Shown: in pieces, positions 57,001 to 59,635 of the stretch
How positions within the stretch are numbered: the first letter of the stretch is position 1
Layout of the letters: each line of letters begins with the position of its first letter
Source: Chimonanthus salicifolius
Taxonomy: Eukaryota; Streptophyta; Magnoliopsida; Laurales; Calycanthaceae
Direction: 5' to 3'
Assembly (NCBI GenBank): GCA_013350335.1
Contig: CM023534.1
Location: 992,001 to 1,056,000 of the forward strand
DNA length: 64,000 nt
Notes under the pieces: generated by a model
What the model was told of the DNA's origin: nothing
Database searches by the model: none
The model's input: only the letters and a program-made list of their open reading frames with translations
Made by a program: the position numbers and the translations under genes

Positions 57001-57811
57001 GAAAATTTTGGAACTATTGGAACAATACATAAGAGAATTTGGTGATGAAAATGATGTGTTTTATTTAAAATGAAATCTAATGTATTTCAGTTAAACTCCA
57101 TTCCTATCATTTTTTTTTTTGTTTCTACACCAAAGTTTCTGGGTGGGATGTTTTAATTCTAAACAGATTTCCATGGTACTTTACATATTCCGTACACCCA
57201 AGCACGCCCCAAGGCTACATTGGTATTGCATACTAACTCTCACTTCTTTAAAACATTTTTTGGCCTTCAAGACAGAAGCCTATACCAAGCTAAACACCTT
57301 TTACTTAAATTAATAATGCCATGAAAAAAGCCTAATCTTGGAGAACTGTTTCGCTTAAACACAGTTCCACATCTTACCAGACAATCTTTGGCATGCAATC
57401 CAAATACCAAACTCATTATTAAGAAAACCCATATCATGCTACTCATTACAGAGTATTAATTAACTTAATTAGCTCAAATTAGCTAGAAAAGGAAATAAGA
57501 TATGATAAATCTCTCTCATTTCATTTGTTCTATTCGATAACCAATATTGTTCCAACTGCCGCGCTAGATGAGATTACACTATCATAGATACAGAACTAAA
57601 ATAGTGGAAGCTAAATTTCCTTCCGATTTCATCTCAACCGTGATTTTAAGCAAAACATATCTAGGGACCCAAAAAAAAAAAAGGAAAATTGAGAGAGAGA
57701 GAGAGAGAGAGAGTATGAATCGGCTTGAAGTGAGAGATGGTTGGAAAATCATACCAGAAGGATGTATAAGATTACGAAGAAGACGAAGAGCCTCGGCGAT
57801 GCCCAATCCAT
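1694..57811 (-). CDS. IEF: IEF-like (At5g58100 family) exine-formation membrane protein, 3' end outside window
   Basis: Large minus-strand gene with 22 exons inside the window: 57811-57755, 51341-51218, 44990-44919, 41830-41729, 41625-41457, 41233-41135, 38088-37939, 31761-31722, 22009-21952, 21777-21695, 21402-21304, 21179-21064, 20973-20855, 18635-18565, 16773-16668, 12342-12203, 11397-11239, 11097-10994, 3329-3157, 3051-2862, 2776-2677 and 1862-1694. All joins keep frame (2,500 nt, 833 codons plus one base) and every intron starts GT and ends AG. The protein opens with a hydrophobic signal sequence. Family blocks recalled from Arabidopsis At5g58100 follow in order ([113 protein letters not shown]). 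The Arabidopsis protein has about 945 residues, so the C-terminal roughly 110, including the membrane segment, lie beyond position 1. The family is reported to be required for pollen exine formation; the molecular activity is unknown to me. No stop or frameshift was found, so the gene looks functional despite its TE-filled introns. Confidence 0.93.
1863..2676. other. Intron 21, no mobile element recognised
   Basis: About 0.8 kb of AT-rich intron. It holds only a short (ATC)n run near 2241-2259 and a CA/A-rich tract near 1911-1930. Confidence 0.5.
2677..2776 (-). CDS. IEF: IEF-like exon 21
   Basis: Residues 744-777 ([20 protein letters not shown] then [11 protein letters not shown]). Acceptor TTGCAG, donor GAA|GTATGT. 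Confidence 0.93.
2862..3051 (-). CDS. IEF: IEF-like exon 20
   Basis: Residues 681-743, with [20 protein letters not shown] and [16 protein letters not shown]. Acceptor TGTAG, donor ATGAG|GTTATA. Confidence 0.94.
3157..3329 (-). CDS. IEF: IEF-like exon 19
   Basis: Residues 623-680, with [40 protein letters not shown] and [13 protein letters not shown]. Acceptor CATAG, donor AAAG|GTAAAC. Confidence 0.94.
3447..3811. mobile_element. MITE-like element with imperfect TIRs and 11-bp direct repeats
   Basis: Flanked by TCTATAACAAG (3436-3446) and TCTATGACAAG (3812-3822), an almost perfect direct repeat. The ends are loosely inverted (TGTTTTCAAAACC against CAATGTTTTTCAAC), and the interior is rich in CCAAACC/GGTTTAA motifs. 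A repeat of about 9-11 bp suggests a Mutator-type origin. No coding capacity. Confidence 0.5.
4450..5534 (-). mobile_element. L1-type LINE fragment (end of reverse transcriptase to zf-RVT region)
   Basis: The minus-strand translation gives [20 protein letters not shown], the typical post-RT thumb region of plant L1 LINEs. It is followed by [19 protein letters not shown] and [15 protein letters not shown], then (after a SINE insertion) [16 protein letters not shown] and the start of a zf-RVT-like stretch. Frames change several times. Fragment only. Confidence 0.75.
4977..5160 (+). mobile_element. tRNA-derived SINE, copy 1
   Basis: Contains a B-box-like GTTCTGAGTTCAAGTCTC, followed by GGGCCACTCCCCCTAGTTTT, ATCCAGTGTGTGTGGATAGG and GGTGCTCTAAGAGGCC. 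The same order occurs in the copies at 52.6 and 59.8 kb. It interrupts the LINE at 4.45-5.53 kb. Ends are approximate. Confidence 0.6.
6330..6920 (-). mobile_element. LINE endonuclease-domain fragment
   Basis: The minus-strand translation shows [15 protein letters not shown], then [13 protein letters not shown], and near the end a DHYPTT equivalent of the SDH motif. These are APE-type endonuclease signatures of plant L1 LINEs. Several stops and frame changes; it abuts the right end of the TIR composite. Confidence 0.6.
7182..10736 (+). mobile_element. Probable 3.5-kb solo LTR of a Ty3/gypsy element
   Basis: Begins TGTGATGACCTGACCCGG and ends GGGGCGGGGCGTTACA, the terminal style of long plant Ty3/gypsy LTRs. 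It is flanked by CAAAC (7177-7181) and CAAAT (10737-10741), a near-perfect 5-bp target duplication. A TATAAAT motif at 7812 and a GGAGCTCACACCCC...TTGCAGGTA signature near 10.23 kb fit an LTR promoter and R-U5 region. No gag or pol is present. Around 9.85-10.05 kb a short motif (AGTACCAC, GGCCTCGCTT) is repeated. Orientation is inferred from these signals. Confidence 0.6.
10994..11097 (-). CDS. IEF: IEF-like exon 18
   Basis: Residues 589-622 ([20 protein letters not shown], then [14 protein letters not shown]). The donor AT|GTATGT splits a methionine codon completed about 7.7 kb away in exon 19. Confidence 0.92.
11239..11397 (-). CDS. IEF: IEF-like exon 17
   Basis: Residues 536-588, with [40 protein letters not shown] and [12 protein letters not shown]. 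Acceptor TTGCAG, donor GAG|GTATGC. Confidence 0.94.
11398..12202. other. Intron 16, no element recognised
   Basis: About 0.8 kb of AT-rich intron with a T-run near 11461. No repeat boundary or coding frame seen. Confidence 0.45.
12203..12342 (-). CDS. IEF: IEF-like exon 16
   Basis: Residues 489-535, containing [20 protein letters not shown] and [20 protein letters not shown]. Acceptor TCTAG, donor GAG|GTGTGC. Confidence 0.93.
12761..13164 (-). repeat. 3' LTR of the deleted Ty3 element
   Basis: 404 bp, TG...CA ends in the minus orientation, preceded by a polypurine tract. Adjacent to a (TG)n run that includes the GTGTG target site. Confidence 0.9.
13125..13781 (-). pseudogene. Ty3/gypsy protease fused to C-terminal pol tail
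   Basis: The first part is a retropepsin: [12 protein letters not shown], then [18 protein letters not shown]. The catalytic motif, normally DSG, reads NSG here, so the enzyme should be inactive. After about residue 165 the frame jumps to [20 protein letters not shown], which in this family lies downstream of the integrase core. This shows directly that the reverse transcriptase, RNase H and integrase core were deleted in frame. It runs into the 3' LTR. Confidence 0.8.
13899..14741 (-). CDS. Ty3/gypsy gag protein (280 aa)
   Basis: Open frame with the retrotransposon gag domain ([27 protein letters not shown], then [15 protein letters not shown]) and a zinc knuckle near the C-terminus, [14 protein letters not shown] (CX2CX7HX2C). 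It starts at the first ATG after the primer-binding site. It is a selfish-element structural protein with no host role inferred. The frame ends before the protease segment, which lies in a different frame. Confidence 0.85.
   Translation of the reverse strand: MDEMVGQMAAVSNRLQTVDTRLDVLSNAHSIDTGESSVGGPQPKHSDTDLGFNGRSTRFEFPRFDGTDPSGWTCCAEEFFLHQQFPLTQRLLIASYHLEGKTLQWFRWMERSNAITSWDNFTKGLMTSFGPSLYDDAVATLTKLKQTSSVEDYQTRFKELANRTSGLNEAFMISCFLGGLNEDIRLSVRMLQRTTLSDAVGLARLQEERVNSRKRKSRFEIGLSSQTQPEGTPTTPTPPIKRLTPMEMNERRSKSLCYNCDEKFASGHECRTQKLYLIEG
14845..15248 (-). repeat. 5' LTR of the deleted Ty3 element
   Basis: 404 bp, direct repeat of 12761-13164, with several substitutions and a small GATAGA expansion. 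Followed on the minus strand by the primer-binding site. Confidence 0.9.
15962..16063. repeat. Tandem duplication, 53-bp unit
   Basis: TGTTGCCCATGGACCCAATC and the rest of a 49-bp block occur at 15962 and again at 16015, nearly identical. A recent local duplication in intron 15. Confidence 0.85.
16668..16773 (-). CDS. IEF: IEF-like exon 15
   Basis: Residues 454-488 ([20 protein letters not shown], then [15 protein letters not shown]). Acceptor TTGCAG, donor GAAG|GTAATT. Confidence 0.93.
16774..18564. other. Intron 14, no element recognised
   Basis: About 1.8 kb of AT-rich intron. I see no open frame with family similarity and no clear repeat ends. Confidence 0.4.
18565..18635 (-). CDS. IEF: IEF-like exon 14
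   Basis: Residues 430-453 ([20 protein letters not shown] then VFGD). Acceptor TGCAG, donor GAT|GTATGT, phase 0. Confidence 0.9.
18983..20213 (+). mobile_element. RTE-type LINE, 5'-truncated, degenerate
   Basis: Encodes pieces of an RTE-clade reverse transcriptase: [20 protein letters not shown], then [13 protein letters not shown], and further on [20 protein letters not shown] and [15 protein letters not shown]. Stops and frameshifts break it into several frames. It ends in TTGATGATGATG, the microsatellite-like tail typical of RTE elements rather than a poly(A). The flanks TCAAAAAAATGTTACT (18967-18982) and TCAAGAAAATGTCACT (20214-20229) form a 16-bp target duplication with two differences. 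It lies in intron 13. Confidence 0.85.
20855..20973 (-). CDS. IEF: IEF-like exon 13
   Basis: Residues 390-429, carrying [20 protein letters not shown] and [20 protein letters not shown], the best conserved part of the protein. Acceptor ATCAG, donor GCAG|GTACTG. Confidence 0.95.
21030..21059. repeat. (AG)n microsatellite
   Basis: About 15 AG units starting 5 bp from the exon 12 donor. On the transcribed strand it is a (CT)n run at the very start of intron 12. Confidence 0.95.
21064..21179 (-). CDS. IEF: IEF-like exon 12
   Basis: Residues 352-389 ([20 protein letters not shown] then GLHPECLTD). The donor AG|GTCTTC is weak, and the intron (90 bp) continues directly into a (CT)n tract. The join to exon 13 restores the conserved RWAFIDL. 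Confidence 0.88.
21304..21402 (-). CDS. IEF: IEF-like exon 11
   Basis: Residues 319-351 ([20 protein letters not shown], then [13 protein letters not shown]). Phase 0 on both sides; donor CAT|GTATGC. Confidence 0.87.
21695..21777 (-). CDS. IEF: IEF-like exon 10
   Basis: Residues 291-318, with [20 protein letters not shown] and DT, equivalent to the family KPLYEKHPMLKFSWTNAEETDT block. Acceptor TTTCAG, donor ACG|GTATGC. Confidence 0.92.
21952..22009 (-). CDS. IEF: IEF-like exon 9
   Basis: Residues 272-290 ([19 protein letters not shown]), a low-conservation segment. Acceptor ATATAG, donor CTTG|GTAAAT, leaving phase 1. Confidence 0.85.
22783..25175 (-). mobile_element. Ty1/copia retrotransposon, internally deleted and decayed
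   Basis: Similar end repeats of about 150 bp (22783-22929 and 25024-25175), each containing AGAGGATACACGTATATATA and CCAATCAAGGCAAGCAAAAA. On the minus strand the internal part starts with the [20 protein letters not shown] segment that lies between integrase and reverse transcriptase. It continues through reverse transcriptase and RNase H and ends at the purine tract CTTGAGGGGGAG next to the 3' repeat. Gag, protease and integrase core are absent. I found no matching target duplication. It lies in intron 8. Confidence 0.82.
23071..24430 (-). pseudogene. Copia reverse transcriptase / RNase H
   Basis: Two overlapping minus frames. The first (24430-23657) has [20 protein letters not shown], the [16 protein letters not shown] block and the catalytic [12 protein letters not shown]. 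The second (23712-23071) has [20 protein letters not shown], then [20 protein letters not shown] and [20 protein letters not shown] of RNase H. A frameshift separates them and the RNase H region carries further damage. Confidence 0.85.
26343..26379. repeat. Poly(C) tract
   Basis: An almost pure run of about 30 C, then A and six C, inside the copia remnant. Confidence 0.95.
26420..27698 (+). pseudogene. Copia reverse transcriptase / RNase H remnant
   Basis: Fragments in several plus frames: [20 protein letters not shown] and [10 protein letters not shown], then a [10 protein letters not shown] catalytic box near 26.77 kb, FDIKDLG, and RNase H pieces [20 protein letters not shown] and [10 protein letters not shown]. 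Interrupted by several stops; clearly not functional. Confidence 0.85.
28183..28634. mobile_element. AT-rich MITE-like element
   Basis: About 450 bp that is almost entirely A and T. It is bounded by ATGAGGATTT at the left (28183-28192) and its inverse AAATCCTCAT at the right (28625-28634). It includes a (TA)n tract near 28195-28216 and many AATAAAT/TTTTTAAA repeats. No coding capacity. It lies in intron 8. Confidence 0.45.
28940..29115. repeat. Cluster of CGTACGATT-type palindromic motifs
   Basis: Motifs of the type ATCGTACGATTT/AATCGCACGA occur about eight times in both orientations within 175 bp. A looser version occurs near 5.77-5.86 kb. They may be the end of an unrecognised DNA transposon. 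Confidence 0.4.
29130..29710 (+). mobile_element. L1-type LINE fragment (zf-RVT region)
   Basis: The plus translation shows [14 protein letters not shown] followed, after frame changes, by [12 protein letters not shown] and [20 protein letters not shown]. This is the pattern of the zf-RVT domain after the reverse transcriptase. Confidence 0.6.
30102..30668 (+). mobile_element. Complete TRIM (terminal-repeat retrotransposon in miniature)
   Basis: Two direct LTRs, 30102-30338 (237 bp) and 30416-30668 (253 bp), beginning TGTRATACCCTGCAC and ending GTCGTTACA, surround only 77 bp. Right after the first LTR comes TGATATCAGAG (30342-30352), one change from the initiator-Met primer-binding site. Just before the second LTR is TTTAAAGGGGG, a polypurine tract. 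ATAGT occurs on both sides (30097-30101 and 30669-30673) as the target duplication. There is no coding capacity, so it must have been mobilised in trans. Confidence 0.93.
31300..31560 (-). mobile_element. RTE-type LINE 3' fragment
   Basis: The minus translation shows [20 protein letters not shown] and [10 protein letters not shown], then [13 protein letters not shown]. These correspond to the conserved RTE segment after the reverse transcriptase core. Frameshifted remnant next to exon 8. Confidence 0.6.
31722..31761 (-). CDS. IEF: IEF-like exon 8 (40-nt microexon)
   Basis: A short exon coding residues 258-271 ([14 protein letters not shown]), matching the family segment RRGFSDSEISYLKE. Acceptor TTGCAG, donor GAG|GTATCA. 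It is isolated between introns of about 6.2 and 9.7 kb and would be missed by length-based gene finders. Confidence 0.9.
32290..34195 (+). mobile_element. L1-type LINE, 5' part (endonuclease end and reverse transcriptase)
   Basis: Starts within the endonuclease (SDHLPIILD) and passes through a degenerate linker. The open frame 33249-33734 carries [20 protein letters not shown], then [20 protein letters not shown], and CADDTILFF where the usual box is FADD. It continues through the thumb region and is interrupted at 34195 by an LTR insertion. The LINE resumes at 35116. Confidence 0.8.
34196..35115 (+). mobile_element. Solo LTR (920 bp) inserted in the LINE
   Basis: Begins TGATTTAGGACACGCAG, ends CGCTACATCA, and is flanked by GCCTT on both sides (34191-34195 and 35116-35120). 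TATATAAAG at 34458 gives a plausible promoter. Removing it rejoins the LINE reading [12 protein letters not shown] across the site, which confirms both boundaries. Confidence 0.82.
35116..36290 (+). mobile_element. L1-type LINE, middle part (zf-RVT)
   Basis: Continues the LINE broken at 34195: [18 protein letters not shown], then [20 protein letters not shown] and [20 protein letters not shown] with [18 protein letters not shown], the zf-RVT cysteine-histidine pattern. Stops and frame changes are present. Confidence 0.78.
36291..37344 (+). mobile_element. Probable LTR-type insertion between LINE zf-RVT and RNase H parts
   Basis: About 1 kb of non-LINE sequence separates two consecutive LINE domains. 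It has features of an LTR and leader (pyrimidine-rich stretch 36.59-36.75 kb), and near its right end TTGGTATTAGAGCTTGTC at 37329 resembles a methionine-tRNA primer site. I could not fix its ends or a target duplication. Confidence 0.35.
37345..37815 (+). mobile_element. L1-type LINE 3' part (RNase H domain and tail)
   Basis: The translation [16 protein letters not shown], then [20 protein letters not shown], is the RVT_3/RNase H domain found at the C-terminus of plant LINEs. A 21-bp piece, GATAAAGTTGATAGGATTCAG, occurs twice. The 3' end (about 37700-37815) ends in an A-rich tail preceded by GTTACCTTCCAAAAC. The same type of end is seen in the small insertions at 39.8, 41.4, 44.1, 47.7 and 55.2 kb. 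Confidence 0.75.
37939..38088 (-). CDS. IEF: IEF-like exon 7
   Basis: Residues 208-257, with [20 protein letters not shown] and [12 protein letters not shown]. The donor TATAG|GTTAGT is clear, so reading further into the intron is not needed. Confidence 0.93.
38218..38263 (+). mobile_element. Micro-insertion: LINE tail of about 14 bp with diverged 16-bp TSD
   Basis: AAGGAATAACTGTAGT and AAGGATTAACTACAGT (three differences) flank CTTCAAAAAAAAAA (38234-38247). The insert resembles the last bases and A-tail of the LINE family. It is in intron 6. Confidence 0.55.
38651..38799 (+). mobile_element. Short retroinsertion (95 bp) with about 27-bp TSD
   Basis: AAAGCCCAAAACCATGATCA and AAAGGCCGAAACCATGACCA are the starts of 27-bp flanking repeats (38651-38677 and 38773-38799) with three differences. 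The 95-bp insert is pyrimidine-rich at its start and ends CTAATAAACATATCACCATT plus CAG and an A8 run. This fits a 5'-truncated LINE (or SINE) tail in plus orientation. Confidence 0.65.
38808..39043 (+). mobile_element. Solo LTR of the TRIM family
   Basis: 236 bp similar to the TRIM LTRs at 30.1-30.7 kb: it shares GGTCCCATACTGCCCAAGGA, CTAGCACAAGGCCTTTTGG and GCCCAAAGCAGACAATATTG, and ends GTCGTTACA. CTTCC flanks it on both sides (38803-38807 and 39044-39048). Its first bases are TATAATACC rather than TGTAATACC. Confidence 0.9.
39800..39870 (-). mobile_element. 5'-truncated LINE tail (71 bp) with 15-bp TSD
   Basis: GAATGCAGCTAATTC (39785-39799) and GAATGCAGCTGATTC (39871-39885) flank it. On the minus strand the insert reads through AATAAATTTTTTACATTACC and TCTCAAAAAGAG into an A-rich tail, a variant of the LINE 3' end seen at 37.8 and 47.7 kb. 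Confidence 0.8.
40531..40577 (-). mobile_element. Micro-insertion: 17-bp LINE tail with 15-bp TSD
   Basis: GCAAAGAAGGAACTT occurs at 40531-40545 and again, perfectly, at 40563-40577. Between them is CTTTTTTCTGAAACAGA, on the minus strand TCTGTTTCAGAAAAAAG. Its end resembles the ATTCAG-A(n) end of the insertion at 38.68 kb. Confidence 0.7.
41135..41233 (-). CDS. IEF: IEF-like exon 6
   Basis: Residues 175-207 ([20 protein letters not shown], then IKVLSRKDD). Acceptor TGCAG, donor AG|GTAATG, phase 2. Confidence 0.92.
41379..41428 (-). mobile_element. Micro-insertion: 16-bp LINE tail with 17-bp TSD
   Basis: AATTTTAAAACAGCATA occurs perfectly at 41379-41395 and 41412-41428. The 16 bp between them read ACCTTTCAAAAAAAAC on the minus strand, i.e. 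the terminal ACCTTTC-A(n) of the local LINE family. It is in the 223-bp intron 5, about 30 bp from the exon 5 donor. Confidence 0.75.
41457..41625 (-). CDS. IEF: IEF-like exon 5
   Basis: Residues 119-174, with [20 protein letters not shown] and [11 protein letters not shown]. The donor AA|GTAATG splits an asparagine codon that is completed in exon 6. Confidence 0.93.
41729..41830 (-). CDS. IEF: IEF-like exon 4
   Basis: Residues 85-118, including [18 protein letters not shown], one of the most conserved blocks of the family. Acceptor CTCAG, donor CATG|GTAAAT. Confidence 0.92.
42180..44090. other. Intron 3 sequence, no element recognised
   Basis: AT-rich DNA with no coding frame I can assign. 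Around 43.2-43.85 kb there are complementary GAGGAAA/TTTCCTC-rich motifs and AATCAAAATCTTTATTTTCG, which also resemble the stretch at 29.75-29.99 kb. This may be an unclassified repeat. Confidence 0.35.
44094..44139 (+). mobile_element. Micro-insertion: 18-bp LINE tail with 14-bp TSD
   Basis: TTATATGATGTGGT occurs perfectly at 44094-44107 and 44126-44139. The insert ATCTTTCAAAAAACACAC has the same ATCTTTC-A(n) end as the LINE tail at 47.7 kb, here in plus orientation. It is in intron 3. Confidence 0.75.
44919..44990 (-). CDS. IEF: IEF-like exon 3
   Basis: Residues 61-84 ([12 protein letters not shown] then [11 protein letters not shown]), corresponding to the conserved DFDDL...GVLNYT segment. 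Acceptor TTTTCAG, donor G|GTAATT, phase 1 on both sides. Confidence 0.9.
45180..45650. repeat. CCAACCC/GGGTTGG-rich degenerate repeat
   Basis: A 0.45-kb block with many copies of AACCCAACC, GGTTGATC and related motifs in both orientations, in the style of plant hAT-like non-autonomous elements. Ends not resolved. Confidence 0.35.
46080..47330 (-). mobile_element. L1-type LINE 3' half, interrupted by a MITE
   Basis: On the minus strand, [20 protein letters not shown] (about 47.2-47.1 kb) precedes a MITE. The LINE then resumes with [12 protein letters not shown] and [20 protein letters not shown] with DVNHMLLYC, the zf-RVT pattern. The end near 46.1 kb is the 3' tail region. Frameshifts are present. 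It lies in intron 2. Confidence 0.65.
46925..47080. mobile_element. MITE with CTGCRTTTGGATG terminal inverted repeats
   Basis: Begins CTGCATTTGGATG and ends with its inverse CATCCAAACGCAG; the interior is rich in GGGTAACCCC/TTACCCC motifs that can fold back. It interrupts LINE coding sequence. Related partial sequences occur at 63.43-63.6 and 63.74-63.8 kb. Confidence 0.6.
47697..47821 (-). mobile_element. 5'-truncated LINE tail (125 bp) with 10-bp TSD
   Basis: AAAGTTGGGC is found at 47687-47696 and 47822-47831. The minus strand of the insert reads GGGTGGCAGGCTTTGCTAAC, then CTGGTTTTGTGGTCTCATG, then TTATCTTTCAAAAAG and an A-run. This matches the 3' end of the LINE at 37.7-37.8 kb. Confidence 0.85.
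47840..47970 (+). repeat. LINE-derived segment, copy of 49630-49760
   Basis: GATGGCAAGAAAGTGACTAG and the following 120 bp resemble 49.63-49.76 kb (GATGGGAAGAAAGCGACTAG). In the second copy this is the linker between endonuclease and reverse transcriptase of a LINE. Confidence 0.6.
48050..49230 (+). repeat. LTR-like non-coding block
   Basis: About 1.2 kb without coding capacity. It contains a promoter-like TATAAATACC near 48.69 kb, a direct repeat AGAGTGATTA close after it, and a leader-like region ending in GTTCTTGTATTTGCCATTTG. It interrupts LINE-derived sequence. Likely an LTR, but I could not locate matching ends or a target duplication. Confidence 0.35.
49272..49293. repeat. Poly(C) tract
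   Basis: An almost uninterrupted run of about 20 C followed by GGCCCGACTCCC, just right of the LTR-like block. Confidence 0.9.
49630..51060 (+). mobile_element. L1-type LINE, degenerate (linker and reverse transcriptase N-terminal part)
   Basis: Fragments in changing plus frames: [17 protein letters not shown] linker, RRINRIC, then a QILD-like stretch RVRFLI near 50.58 kb. The frame 50682-50888 has [20 protein letters not shown] and [14 protein letters not shown], followed by [15 protein letters not shown] in place of the usual RQGDPLSPFLF block. It is 3'-incomplete and lies just left of exon 2. Confidence 0.65.
51218..51341 (-). CDS. IEF: IEF-like exon 2
   Basis: Residues 20-60 plus one base. 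It completes the signal peptide and gives a basic, serine-rich stretch ([20 protein letters not shown]) that matches the variable N-terminal part of the family. Acceptor TAG|TTC, donor G|GTGAGG, leaving phase 1. Confidence 0.85.
51770..51985. repeat. Imperfect tandem duplication, unit about 100-115 bp
   Basis: GATGAAGTTTCTGTTTCATA...GTTTTTGTTTAGTGAT...GACATTGTGAA (first unit) and GCTATGAAGTTTCTGCTTTA...GTTTTTGTTTAGTGAC...GACATTGTGAA (second unit) follow each other in intron 1. Confidence 0.65.
52586..52766 (-). mobile_element. tRNA-derived SINE, copy 2
   Basis: On the minus strand it starts GGGGTTGGTGTGTTGGCTGG (tRNA-like, A-box position), has the B-box-like GAGTTCGAATTCC, then GGGCCACTTCCCGTAGTTTT, CCCGGTGTGTGTGGGTAGAG and CTTGCACATGCTCCAAGGAC. 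It splits a LINE and is flanked by a loose repeat, TGGTAAATTCATGA / TGGTGCATTCACAG. Confidence 0.7.
54203..54235. repeat. Poly(G) tract
   Basis: About 30 bp of G with few interruptions, at the 3' end of the LINE coding region. Confidence 0.9.
55190..55235 (-). mobile_element. Micro-insertion: 14-bp LINE tail with 16-bp TSD
   Basis: GCCAGTGGTCAAAAGG occurs perfectly at 55190-55205 and 55220-55235. The 14 bp between them read ACCTTTCAAAAAAC on the minus strand, the same end as at 41.4 kb. It is in intron 1. Confidence 0.75.
55714..55895. repeat. Tandem duplication, 91-bp unit
   Basis: The 91-bp unit starting TTTCATTTCTCATTCAATTG is repeated head to tail with only one or two differences (for example CCCTG/CACTG). 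A young local duplication in intron 1. Confidence 0.88.
56050..56590 (-). mobile_element. RTE-type LINE fragment
   Basis: The minus frame 56560-56357 reads [40 protein letters not shown], then MLEEWLRST, the RTE segment before the first reverse transcriptase motif. Further left, [21 protein letters not shown] pieces follow in broken frames. It lies in intron 1. Confidence 0.7.
57691..57713. repeat. (GA)n microsatellite
   Basis: GA run about 45 bp inside intron 1, immediately downstream of exon 1 on the transcribed strand. Confidence 0.9.
57755..57811 (-). CDS. IEF: IEF-like exon 1 (start codon, signal peptide)
   Basis: Codes residues 1-19, [19 protein letters not shown], a typical signal-peptide core; exon 2 adds FLTAG. 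The ATG at 57811-57809 is the first in this frame after an apparent TATA box about 120 bp upstream. The donor is CTG|GTATGA, phase 0. Confidence 0.88.
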
Positions 57812-57930
57812 CTCTGGTCTCGATCGGGAGAGAGGAAGAAAGAGATGAAGAGAAGACGCTCAGACCCAGCGCCAAGACCTGTCTGAGGCTTTTGCGGCCT
57901 GTTTCAGTGTTTGGACTCGCCTTAGTTGGG

Positions 57931-57938
57931 CTTTTATA
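57931..57938 (-). promoter_or_regulatory. Putative TATA box of the IEF-like gene
   Basis: TATAAAAG on the minus strand, about 120 bp upstream of the ATG at 57811. The spacing allows a 5' leader of roughly 90 nt. Confidence 0.5.
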
Positions 57939-59384
57939 TTTGGGCAGCCACTCAGTGGACCCCACAACAAATTGTTGACAAAAATGTGAATTCGTGGGAT
58001 TCATTCAGTGGACCCCACTACATGATTTTGATTTATTTATTTTTAGATCAATTAAAATTATTTATAATTATATACATTCAATTCAACATACAAAATATTA
58101 AAAGAAAAAATAAATATATATATATTAAAAATTAGACATAATAAGATAAATATTATGCAAAATTATGTAGAAATATATTCAAAAGTATTGAATTTATGTA
58201 TGCTATTTTAAATGGATGGTACATGTCATGACCTGAAATCCAAAGTACATGTCCATTATTAGGGTTTTTATGAACGGTTCAAATTTTGAGATTCTATTAA
58301 AATTTTGATAGAGTCTCTTCTGAAATAAAGATCTTTTGACGAAAAATTCTCACCTATTGAAACTCATTTTTCAACTAGAATAATATAAACATCATTTTCA
58401 TTCACATGTCCATCTGTTTTAAATTCACATAAAAATTATCAGACTAAGTTCTCATAAACAGTCCATGCAACAGTCCCAAAAGTAATATTTACATTACTTT
58501 CACACACCCAAGTCTTTATACATCCCATCTTCCACAATATAAACATTAAAGTCAAGGGTAGACCATATATTCTCAAAATACAAAACATGGAGGAATCTTT
58601 AGTGAAGTCATGAATTTCATCCATGGGTCTGATGGATCCCGCCTTCGAAATGTATCATCCGTTATTGAAACTTGTGAAATTTTTTCCTTTTACAACCAAT
58701 GTGAGACTCGTTCACTGTCTCAACAATTCTCCTCGAGCGAGGTTTTTCGACAGATATAACGTCGCCAGTCATCTCGTTCAGTCAGGAGATCCCCTTAATC
58801 CACATGTGTTGCCTTGGGATATGACTCTGATACTACTTGTTAGGATAGAGTATACAACCGAAAATGCTAGCACATTAGATGGAGTGACTTAGGTCTTTTA
58901 TAAGTATCTAAATCTCCTCCTTTACAATTAATTTGAAACTCATTCAGTGAATATTAAATACACGAAGAGAAGGGATAAAAGAAATATATTATAGACAAAT
59001 ACAATGACCAACTTTATGATTTTTATATGATTAAATAAAGAAGTAAAACTCAAAACTTCTGAATTCAAATAAATAGATGATGGTGAGAATGATGAATAAG
59101 TGGCTTTCAATCATTGGTTGTTTTATGGTGTATTTTATAATCGTTACCCTAGCAATATCCATGGAGAATTTGAACCTTTTTGTGGGTGTCGTACAGAAAT
59201 GAAATTTACTTTAACACCTGCTTGCCCTTGTACATGAAAAACATGCTAGTCATACAAAATCAAAGATATAAATACTCCTCAAAACTATAAGCTGCCTTTA
59301 GCCGGCTTTTTTCTACTCTTAACAATGTAACAATGCTTACCTTTTGTTCTTAATTATAATTTCTGCTTGCTTATATCAGAAAAC
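57939..59384. other. Intergenic region between divergent genes
   Basis: About 1.4 kb shared upstream region of the IEF-like gene (minus) and the phytocyanin gene (plus). AT-rich; a CAGTGGACCCCAC motif occurs twice near 57.95-58.02 kb. I see no further gene. Confidence 0.6.
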
Positions 59385-59392
59385 TATAAATA
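59385..59392 (+). promoter_or_regulatory. TATA box of the phytocyanin gene
   Basis: TATAAATA, 115 bp upstream of the ATG at 59500 and 84 bp upstream of the ATG at 59469. This is good spacing for a start near 59415-59420. Confidence 0.7.
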
Positions 59393-59499
59393 GACGGCTC
59401 CCAAGTTCTTTGCAGTAAGCATTAACTTCACATTTGTTAGAAGTTAAAGGCAATTTAGATAAGCTACTATGGCTTCAAAGTTGAGTTTTCTTCTTGTTC

Positions 59500-59635
59500 A
59501 TGTTGCTGCTCTTGTTCTTACTTCTTAGAGCCATGGCAAAATCTTACGTTGTCGGAGACGACGAAGGTTGGACGCTCAACTTTGATTACCAAGAATGGGC
59601 CAAGCACAAGGAATTTCGACTTGGAGATCAACTTG
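59500..59635 (+). CDS. Phytocyanin exon 1
   Basis: Codes the short leader and the first part of the cupredoxin fold, ending ...RLGDQL. The donor CTTG|GTAATT is the usual phytocyanin intron position before the VFKY strand. If the ancestral start is the ATG at 59469, one extra base between 59469 and 59500 has shifted the frame. Confidence 0.78.

Noticed and set aside
57568..57978. Plus-strand 136-aa open frame over the start of the IEF-like gene
   Set aside because: It overlaps exon 1 and the GA repeat on the opposite strand, is Arg/Glu-biased by low complexity, and has no family signature.
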